Of a DNA stretch of 64,000 nt, positions 58,125 to 64,000 are shown one piece after another. The stretch covers positions 3,012,501 to 3,076,500 of the forward strand of contig NZ_CACTIA010000005.1 of assembly GCF_902712915.1 (NCBI RefSeq), in the 5' to 3' direction. Source of the DNA: Acidiphilium sp. C61. GTDB taxonomy: Bacteria; Pseudomonadota; Alphaproteobacteria; Acetobacterales; Acetobacteraceae. Under the pieces are notes generated by a model. The model had not been told where the DNA came from, did no database searches, and saw only the letters and a list, made by a program, of their open reading frames with translations. Within the stretch, counting starts at the first letter, position 1. Each line of letters begins with the position of its first letter. A program made the position numbers and the translations under genes.

Positions 58125-59434
58125 TCCTCGCAGCCCTTGCCGGCCGGACGATGGCCACCTTGCTGTCCGTGGCGCTGCTTGGCGCGGCGGCGCTGCTGCT
58201 CGAATGCGTTCGTGCCCGGCTGGCCGGCGCGGTGGCGGGGGAGGCCGGCATGCCGTTCGCGCAGCCGGTGCGGGATCTGCGCCGCCTCCTGCGCAAGCGC
58301 CGCATCCGCCCGGCCTTCGCCTCGCCGCTGCATGGCATCTGGCCGTTGGCCGCGCTGGCGGTGACGATCACCCTGCTTGCCATCATGCCCGGTTTCGCGG
58401 CGGGGCAGCTCACCGCTGGGCTTGCCGGCCCGGCGCTGTTCGTCGGGCTGCTCGCGCTGGGGCGGGTGATACGGGTAATGGCAGGGATCGATCCCGGCAT
58501 GGCCGGCCCCGGGCTTGCCGCGATCCGCCTTGCCGCGTCCGGTCTCGGGGCCGATCTCGGCTGGCTGCTCGGCTTCGCCGCCCTTGCCGCCGTGCCCCGC
58601 CCCGCGGTGGCGGAAGCGGGTCTCGCGGCGCTCGGTGTGCTGCTGGCCTGGCCCGACGCAGCACCGGTGCCCGGCGATTATGCCGGACCCGACCGTGCGG
58701 TGTTTCATGCCGAAGCCATGCTGCGCCGCGCCGCCGGGCTGGCGCTGCTGGTGGCGCTCATCGCCCCTTCCGGCCTCGCGCGGGCCACCGCGCCGCTGGG
58801 CTGGCCGGTGGGCATCGCGGTCTATGCCGCGAAATTCGCCATCGCGGCGGCGGCGCTCGGGGCGGTGCGGCTGGTGCTGCCGGGCGGCGCGCCGCGAACC
58901 GGCGTGATCCTCACGCTCGCCGCACTCGCCCTCGCACTGCTGGGCGGGGTGACGGCGGCGCGGCTCGGCATCGTCGCCGGGGTGCTCGGCATGGGCGGTG
59001 GCCTCGCGCTGCTCTGGCGGCGCTGGCCGGCGGCGGAGGCGCTCGCGTTGTTGCAGGGCGGAGCGGCGATGGTCGGGTTCGGGCTCGGCGATGTCCGCGG
59101 CGGGGCGACGATCCTCGCGGGGGTGGCGCTCGGCCGCATCGCCGTCGCCCTGGCGGGCGAGGGCGGGCTGCGGCGCTGGGCGATCGCGGCGCTGGCCGGG
59201 ATGCCGCCCTTCGGCGTGTTCGCCGGCGATTTCCGCATCGCCAGCGCGGCCGCGACGGTCTCGCCGCTGCTGGCTTGCACGCTCGTCGCGCTGCTCGGGA
59301 TCGGAGCCGCGCGCGGGCTGACGCTGCCGGCGGCGGGCGGCGCCGGCGAGAGGCCGGGGCGCGGGCCGGCCGTGTTGCTGCTGCTCGTCCTGATGGTGCT
59401 GCTCGGCGCGGCGCCGGTGGCGGGGCTGCGATGA
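58121..59434 (+). CDS. Fused HyfC-like and HyfE/HyfF-like membrane subunit
   Basis: This 437-residue protein starts at GTG 58121. Residues 1-260 resemble HyfC/NuoH: MPFAQPVRDLRRLLRKRRIRP, a segment like the quinone-module loop, and PDRAVFHAEAMLRRAAGLALL. Residues 270-437 resemble HyfE/HyfF or MrpD tails, with AALAGMPPFGVFAGDFRIASA. In standard hyf or ech operons these are separate genes, so this looks like a fusion. It overlaps both neighbours by four bases, so the complex is expressed as one unit. Confidence 0.65.
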   Translation: MILAALAGRTMATLLSVALLGAAALLLECVRARLAGAVAGEAGMPFAQPVRDLRRLLRKRRIRPAFASPLHGIWPLAALAVTITLLAIMPGFAAGQLTAGLAGPALFVGLLALGRVIRVMAGIDPGMAGPGLAAIRLAASGLGADLGWLLGFAALAAVPRPAVAEAGLAALGVLLAWPDAAPVPGDYAGPDRAVFHAEAMLRRAAGLALLVALIAPSGLARATAPLGWPVGIAVYAAKFAIAAAALGAVRLVLPGGAPRTGVILTLAALALALLGGVTAARLGIVAGVLGMGGGLALLWRRWPAAEALALLQGGAAMVGFGLGDVRGGATILAGVALGRIAVALAGEGGLRRWAIAALAGMPPFGVFAGDFRIASAAATVSPLLACTLVALLGIGAARGLTLPAAGGAGERPGRGPAVLLLLVLMVLLGAAPVAGLR

Positions 59435-60714
59435 GCGACGCGGAAATCGCGGCACTGCTCGCGGCAGCGCCGGTCGAGCCCTGCGGCGGCGCCGCGCTGC
59501 ATCTGCTCGCGCCGGCGGACTGGCTGCGTCTCGCCGAGCTGGTGGACCCGGCGGATTTCGCCGGGCTGTTCGTCGCCGATGGCCGTGCCCATGCGCTGTT
59601 CTTTCGTGCGGCGCCGCTGCTGGTGGCGGTGGCGCTGGACAATGGCGCGTATCCCGCGCTTTCGCCGGCGATCCCCGAGGCTGGCTGGTATGAGCGGCGG
59701 GCGGCCGAAACCCATGGCGCGACCGCGACGGGTGCGACCGACACCCGGCCGGCCATCCGCCACGGCGAGGGCGACGCCGCCTGGCCGCGCTTCGACGCGC
59801 CGGCCGATGAGGGGGCGTTTCAGGTCGGGCAGGGGCCGGTCGCCGGGTTGATCGCCCGGCCGGTGCATCGCCGGTTCACCATCGCGGCGGGGCGGATTGC
59901 CCGGCTCGAACATCGCCACGGCTATGCCCACCGCGACATCGCGGCGCTGCTGCATGGCAAGTCGCCGCGCGCGGCGGCGCGTTTCGCGGCGCGGCTGGCC
60001 GGCGATGCGGTGGTGGCGCATGCGCTTGCCTTCGCCCGTGCCGCCGAGGCGGCGGGCGGGTGCGATATTCCGCCCCGCGCCGCGGCGCTGCGGGCGGCGA
60101 TGCTGGATATCGAGCGGGTGACGGCGCATCTGCTGGCGCTGACGGCAGCGCTCGAGGCGGCGGGCCGGCCCGGGCTTGCGACCCGCCTGGGCCGCGTGCG
60201 GGACGATATCGCCGCTGCCGTGGCGGTGCTGTTCGGCCACCGGTTGATGATGGACGCGGTGACGCCCGGCGGGCTGGAGGTGGATGCCCGGCCGGAGGCG
60301 CTGCCGGCGCTCGCCGCCGCCCTGGCTGCGGCCGTGCCGTCGGTGCGGCTGGTGGGTGGATTTCGCGTCCGCCGGGCGCTGGGGCCGGCGGCGGCGCTGG
60401 CGCGCGACCGGGCGCGGGCGGTGCTGGCGCGCGTGAGCGCGATCGTGCCCGCGATCGAGGCGGCGCCGCCGGGCGAGATCGTGGCAGCACTGCCGCCGGT
60501 GAGCGCCGCCGGGCTCGGCTCGGCCGCCTCGTCGCGCGGGATGGTGCATCACTGGGTGAAGCTGCATGACGGGCAGATCGCGGCGGCGGCGCTGATCGAC
60601 CCGGCGCCGCGCCTCGCGAGCCGCCTGGAGGAGGCGGCTGTCGGGCTGGATATCGAGGGCTTCGCCGTGCTGGAGGCATGCTACGCGGTGCCGACGGGGG
60701 CGATCGATGGATGA
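59431..60714 (+). CDS. HyfG/NuoCD-like large subunit lacking NiFe ligands
   Basis: This 427-residue protein fuses a NuoC-like N-terminal part (residues 1-115) to a NuoD/hydrogenase large-subunit part. Where hydrogenase large subunits have R-x-C-G-x-C, this protein reads RLAGDAVVAHALAFARAAE, with A190 and A193 at the cysteine places. The C-terminal CxxC is reduced to ACYAV (C417 only). It therefore cannot hold a normal NiFe site. This is the defining trait of energy-converting hydrogenase-related (Ehr) complexes, as described for that family. The ATG overlaps the previous stop. Confidence 0.75.
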   Translation: MSDAEIAALLAAAPVEPCGGAALHLLAPADWLRLAELVDPADFAGLFVADGRAHALFFRAAPLLVAVALDNGAYPALSPAIPEAGWYERRAAETHGATATGATDTRPAIRHGEGDAAWPRFDAPADEGAFQVGQGPVAGLIARPVHRRFTIAAGRIARLEHRHGYAHRDIAALLHGKSPRAAARFAARLAGDAVVAHALAFARAAEAAGGCDIPPRAAALRAAMLDIERVTAHLLALTAALEAAGRPGLATRLGRVRDDIAAAVAVLFGHRLMMDAVTPGGLEVDARPEALPALAAALAAAVPSVRLVGGFRVRRALGPAAALARDRARAVLARVSAIVPAIEAAPPGEIVAALPPVSAAGLGSAASSRGMVHHWVKLHDGQIAAAALIDPAPRLASRLEEAAVGLDIEGFAVLEACYAVPTGAIDG

Positions 60715-60741
60715 CATCGATGGATGATAATGATGGATGAC
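60707..60741 (+). repeat. 13-base tandem repeat relay at large/small subunit junction
   Basis: Units ATCGATGGATGAC (60703-60715), ATCGATGGATGAT (60716-60728) and AATGATGGATGAC (60729-60741) give mini-frames 60707-60727 (MDDIDG-stop) and 60720-60740 (MDDNDG-stop). Each overlaps the next start by eight bases (ATGGATGA). The large-subunit stop overlaps the first ATG in the same way, and the ATG at 60733 opens the small subunit. Confidence 0.75.
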
Positions 60742-61230
60742 ATGGACGATCCGGTCCGGGTGCTGGGTGCCCGGCTTGCGGCCACGGGCCAGGCGCTGCT
60801 CGGCCGGAGCCTCGCGGTGCGGCATGTCGATGCCGGCAGTTGCGGCGGCTGCGAGATCGAGATCGGCGCCTGCCGGCGGTTGCGCGGCGGCATGGCCGCG
60901 CAGGGCATCGTCCTGGTGGACGACATCCGCGCCGCCGATCTCCTGCTGGTGACCGGGGTGGCGACGCGCACCCTCGCCGAGGCGCTGCGCAAGAGCCTTG
61001 CCGGGATGGCGCCGCCGCGCTTCGTCGTCGCGGCCGGCGACTGCGCGCTGGATGGCGGCGTGTTCAAGGGCGCGCCGCCGGTTCTGGGCGGGGTGCAGGC
61101 GGTGATCCCGGTTGATCTGCTGATCGCCGGCTGTCCGCCCTCGCCACGGCAGATCCTTGCGGGGCTGACGGCGTTGCTGGAGGCGAATGCGCGCGAGGCA
61201 CGGGCGAGGCGCACCGAGCCGCATGCCTGA
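60733..61230 (+). CDS. NuoB/HyfI-like small subunit with intact [4Fe-4S] motif
   Basis: This 165-residue protein carries the N2-type cluster ligands C37 and C40 ([10 protein letters not shown]), C104 (GDCALDGG) and C134 (GCPPSPRQ). It has no signal peptide. It is the electron-transfer partner of the large subunit upstream, which lacks the NiFe site, so electrons may move to or from an unknown acceptor. An in-frame ATG at 60724 is an alternative start. Its end overlaps the rnhB start by eight bases. No ferredoxin-like HyfH gene is present. Confidence 0.85.
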   Translation: MDDMDDPVRVLGARLAATGQALLGRSLAVRHVDAGSCGGCEIEIGACRRLRGGMAAQGIVLVDDIRAADLLLVTGVATRTLAEALRKSLAGMAPPRFVVAAGDCALDGGVFKGAPPVLGGVQAVIPVDLLIAGCPPSPRQILAGLTALLEANAREARARRTEPHA

Positions 61231-61828
61231 TTTCAGTCATGAGCGCGCCCTGGGCGGCGTGGTGGCGGGGGTCGACGAGGTCGGGCGCGGCCCGCTGGCC
61301 GGGCCGGTCGTGGCTGCCGCCGCCGTGCTGCCGCCCGACCTGCCGGCGGCGATCGTGGCAATGGTCGATGATTCGAAGCGTCTCTCGGCAGCACGGCGGG
61401 AGGCGGCGCTGACGGCACTGCTCGGTGCCGGCGCCGAGATCGCGGTGGCGGCTTCATCCGTTGCCGAGATCGAGGCGCTGAATATCCTGCGGGCCAGCCT
61501 GCTGGCGATGCGCCGGGCGGTGGCGCGGCTGCGGACCCGGCCCGACCGCGTGCTGGTCGATGGCAAGATCGCGCCGGATCTGCCGATGCCCTGCCGGTGC
61601 GTGGTGGGGGGGGATTCCCAGTCGCTGTCGATCGCGGCGGCGTCGATCGCGGCGAAGGTGGTGCGCGACCGGGCGATGGAGAGGCTGGCGCGGCGCCATC
61701 CCGGCTATGGCTGGGAGCGCAACGCCGGATACGGCACGGCGAGCCACCGTGCGGCGATTATCACCCTCGGGATCACCGCGCATCACCGGCGCGGCTTTGG
61801 CCCGTTGCTCAGAGAGCCCGGCGCCTGA
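61223..61828 (+). CDS. rnhB: Ribonuclease HII
   Basis: This 201-residue enzyme cuts RNA in RNA-DNA hybrids and removes misincorporated ribonucleotides. It has the catalytic motif [18 protein letters not shown] (Asp-Glu pair near residue 18), [11 protein letters not shown], and [46 protein letters not shown] in order. The start at 61223 lies inside the small-subunit gene (8-base overlap), the only start with correct length. Confidence 0.95.
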   Translation: MPDFSHERALGGVVAGVDEVGRGPLAGPVVAAAAVLPPDLPAAIVAMVDDSKRLSAARREAALTALLGAGAEIAVAASSVAEIEALNILRASLLAMRRAVARLRTRPDRVLVDGKIAPDLPMPCRCVVGGDSQSLSIAAASIAAKVVRDRAMERLARRHPGYGWERNAGYGTASHRAAIITLGITAHHRRGFGPLLREPGA

Positions 61829-61903
61829 CATCTGGGGTCTGAAACGCTGCCACGCGGCCCTGTTCCGCGCGGCGCGAGCCAGACCCTGTCAGGGATCGGC
61901 CGG

Positions 61904-62197
61904 TCAGGCGTAGCGGCGTTCGGGGTGGCGCAGATGCCACAGCCGCTCATGCGCCGCGACGAGGCTTTCGATGCTCTTCCTGCGGTTGGCGTCGGGATGG
62001 ATGGACCGGCGGGTGAGCAGGCGTTCGAGTATGCCGAGAAGATCTTCCGCAATCTCGTAATCGTCCTGGTCGCAGGCGTGGTGGAATGCGATCAGGATTT
62101 TATCCGAGAGACGGCGGCTGTAGCGGGTGGTCGACCGCTCGGCCTTGCCGGTGTCTTCGACGGCGGGGTTCTGGTGGTCGTTGTCGGTCAGGGACAT
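61904..62197 (-). CDS. Small conserved hypothetical protein
   Basis: This 97-residue soluble protein is rich in charged residues. The core RRLSDKILIAFHHACDQDDYEIAEDLLGILERLLTRR looks helical, and the end AHERLWHLRHPERR is Arg-rich. I associate this pattern with short Acetobacteraceae/Rhodospirillales proteins of unknown role but cannot name a family. It is transcribed toward rnhB. The first 20 residues are polar and probably disordered. Confidence 0.65.
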   Translation of the reverse strand: MSLTDNDHQNPAVEDTGKAERSTTRYSRRLSDKILIAFHHACDQDDYEIAEDLLGILERLLTRRSIHPDANRRKSIESLVAAHERLWHLRHPERRYA

Positions 62198-62378
62198 GAT
62201 CGAATTCCTGTTATTTCTGAGACCATATTACCAAATAGTAATCGAAATACCATACTTTTTAATGAACGAATTTCATTCGAATTAAAATTTCATATTACGA
62301 GTTCCTGAGCAACTTTATTCTTGAGATGAATTGGATCATATTTTAGACACATCGTACATCAAATACGTTTCCATTTCG
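62198..62378. promoter_or_regulatory. AT-rich upstream region of small protein gene
   Basis: This 181-base stretch is clearly AT-rich against its surroundings (runs such as TTCATTCGAATTAAAATTTC). It most likely holds the promoter of the minus-strand gene ending at 61904, and it follows the end of the Hint-protein gene. No terminator hairpin is evident. Confidence 0.4.
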
Positions 62379-64000
62379 TTAAAAGCGGCACAAATGAACG
62401 GCTTCGACGCCCGATCCGACGGCTGACTCTACGCGCCGCCACAGCTGCGGGAAAGCTGCGAGCCGGACAAAAAGCCGCGTCGCGCCCGCGGGCAGGCGGA
62501 GTTCGCCATGGCCGGTCGACCAGATCGCCTGATCGCCGGGGGCCTGGGGATGAAAGCCGCGGACCGCGCTGGCGGCGATGTCGAGCGGGCCGGTCTCGGT
62601 TCGCAATTCCGCGAGAGCGACGCCGAGCTGCCGCCGGTCGTCGGACGCGGGATCGATACAGCCGGGCACGAAGCGGGACGAGTGCAGGAAGGCCTTCCCG
62701 CCATGGCCGGGCGGCAGCGCGATCCATTCGCCGGGCACGAGCGGCATCACCGCGCCGCCGGCCCATAGCGCCGCATCGTCACTTGTCTCGACCATGAAGC
62801 CGAGAGCTTGGGCGCGGGCGTGCAGGGTTTCGCGGATCGCGCGCAGGCGGGCGCCGCCGGTGCAGAGCGGCGCGCAGGCGTCCCGGTCCCAGTTCAGACC
62901 GCGCACGATACAGGTTTCGGAGGCGGCGAAGCCGGCCCGGTTGCCGGTGTCGAGATAGCTTTCGCAGGGCGCGCCTTCGGCCAGCAGCAGGTCGTGCCGG
63001 ACGAGTTCGACATGGTGATACGAGATGGCGAGGCAGGCCTCCTCCCGGCAGATGGTCGCGCCGTTGACGAGAAACCGCGCCGGCACTAGCACGCCGTCGA
63101 GCAGCAGGGCATGGTCGGGCGACAGGCGCAGGCGGCGCGCCGGCAGGCCGGGGGCGAGCGATCCGGCGGCGAAGCTGATCGGCTGCACCTGCTCCGGCGC
63201 GGGATGCGTGGTGAGATCGAGCACGCGCGATCCGGTCCAGATGACGGGCACGACGTGCCCTGCGGCGGTGACCACCCGGTCGCCGGCCGCGAGGGTTTCG
63301 ACCGGACGCAGGCCGTTCGGCGTGAGGATCATCGTGCCACGCGCGTAGCAGGGCGGATTGGTGCTGGCCGTGGCCGCGGCGGTTTCGGTGGCGATGCCGG
63401 CGGTCAGGCTGAGTCCGCCCGGCCCCGTGGCGGCGAAGAGCGGCGCGGCATCGGCGCTGGTGAAGCGTCCCTCGACATGGCCCTGCGCGTCGAGCAGGCT
63501 GACCGTGGCGCCGCTTTCGCGGATCGATCCCCCGGCCAGGGAGGGCAGCAGGATGGCATCGTTGCCGGACAGGCCGCCGATGGTCACGTTCGCGCCGAGA
63601 AACGGGTCGGCGAGGGTGAGGGTTGCGCGGCCCGGCCCGAATTCGAAGGTCTGGCTGGAGACCGCGTCCGTGACGCGCACCGAGGTGCCGTCGCCGAGCG
63701 CGATCGTCCCGCCGCCCGAAAGCGCGCCGCCATCGACCACCAGCGTCCCGCCGGCGAGGTTGACGGCGCCGGCATTGTCGAACGCCGTGCCGCCTACCGA
63801 CAGCGTGGCGCCGGTGCCGACCGTGATGGTGCCGGCATTGGTGAATTGCGGCGCGGCCGCACCGGGCAGGCCGGTGAGCGCGCCGATGTCGACCACCACA
63901 TCGGCCGAGGATCCGCCTTCCAGCGTCATCGCCCCCGCCGCCATGATCTCGTCGCACGCGTAGAGATCGACATGGCCGGCAATATCGAGACGGGCGGCGG
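62379..64000 (-). CDS. Hint-domain (Hint_2) surface-type protein, partial at window edge
   Basis: The visible 540 codons are the C-terminal part. Residues before the Hint domain are glycine-rich beta-repeats with GTITVGTGATLSVGG and GTLVVDGG, like autotransporter passenger or filamentous repeats. The Hint core begins CYARGTMILTPNGLRPVETLAAGDRVVT and has HPAPEQVQPISFAAGSLAPG and LRLSPDHALLLDGVLVPARFLVNG, as in Acetobacteraceae Hint_2 proteins. The frame stays open upstream past 64000 without a good start, so the N-terminus is missing. The Hint fold may cleave or modify the protein itself; the stretch after it is less conserved. Confidence 0.88.
   Translation of the reverse strand, partial: AARLDIAGHVDLYACDEIMAAGAMTLEGGSSADVVVDIGALTGLPGAAAPQFTNAGTITVGTGATLSVGGTAFDNAGAVNLAGGTLVVDGGALSGGGTIALGDGTSVRVTDAVSSQTFEFGPGRATLTLADPFLGANVTIGGLSGNDAILLPSLAGGSIRESGATVSLLDAQGHVEGRFTSADAAPLFAATGPGGLSLTAGIATETAAATASTNPPCYARGTMILTPNGLRPVETLAAGDRVVTAAGHVVPVIWTGSRVLDLTTHPAPEQVQPISFAAGSLAPGLPARRLRLSPDHALLLDGVLVPARFLVNGATICREEACLAISYHHVELVRHDLLLAEGAPCESYLDTGNRAGFAASETCIVRGLNWDRDACAPLCTGGARLRAIRETLHARAQALGFMVETSDDAALWAGGAVMPLVPGEWIALPPGHGGKAFLHSSRFVPGCIDPASDDRRQLGVALAELRTETGPLDIAASAVRGFHPQAPGDQAIWSTGHGELRLPAGATRLFVRLAAFPQLWRRVESAVGSGVEAVHLCRF

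Overview
The window is a GC-rich, densely packed bacterial chromosome segment. Gene content points to an alphaproteobacterium of the Acetobacteraceae, probably Acidiphilium-like. The pointers are PetP/PetR-type regulators, a yqeY-dnaG-rpoD macromolecular-synthesis operon, an lspA-DUF3035 pair, a gatCAB operon and a surface protein with a C-terminal Hint domain. This assignment is inferred from gene content, not computed. I found no rRNA, tRNA, CRISPR array, integrase or intact insertion sequence.

Layout. 1-2241: an NMT1/THI5-type ABC importer (permease cut by the window edge). 2314-12028: a C1/formate block holding a FocA-like channel, NAD-dependent formate dehydrogenase (fdsG-B-A, fdhD, fdsD), a LysR regulator and a zinc alcohol dehydrogenase. 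12142-18233: housekeeping genes on the minus strand (folC, accD, a C26 peptidase, an MFS exporter, DUF202, ilvE). 18425-21063: petP-petR-histidine kinase. 21242-31178: DEAD-box helicase, glutaryl-CoA dehydrogenase, a GGDEF-EAL protein, yqeY, dnaG, rpoD. 31187-36299: GNAT, RluA-type synthase, otsBA trehalose synthesis, a GT39 enzyme. 36419-38782: two SCO proteins, a PCuAC copper chaperone and a small cytochrome c, an apparent copper-delivery and respiration set. 38779-43667: gatCAB, ruvX, a small membrane protein and a DXD glycosyltransferase. 43792-46737: a lysozyme gene and then an AT-richer insert with two orphan genes, one resembling a HhH-GPD DNA glycosylase. 47006-55577: mutL, esterase, MFS, DUF3035 lipoprotein, lspA, ileS. 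55828-61828: an MsrQ-like protein, a four-gene complex I/hydrogenase-4-related cluster whose large subunit lacks the NiFe cysteine ligands, and rnhB. 62379-64000: a Hint-domain protein cut by the window edge.

Two patterns stand out. First, several operon junctions are tandemly expanded: an ATGA-type (or longer) stop/start overlap is copied with a period of 13 or 14 bases, giving chains of 5-7 codon mini-ORFs. Each mini-ORF overlaps the next, from one gene's stop to the next gene's start (19650-19738, 42881-42911, 60707-60740, and related forms at 13441-13481 and 42527-42544). This looks like a termination-reinitiation relay. Second, a family of two-hairpin palindromic repeats occurs five times and often supplies the stop codon of the neighbouring gene.

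The formate block, the copper/cytochrome block and the hydrogenase-related cluster together suggest a respiratory metabolism using small reduced substrates. No physical link between these blocks can be shown from sequence alone.
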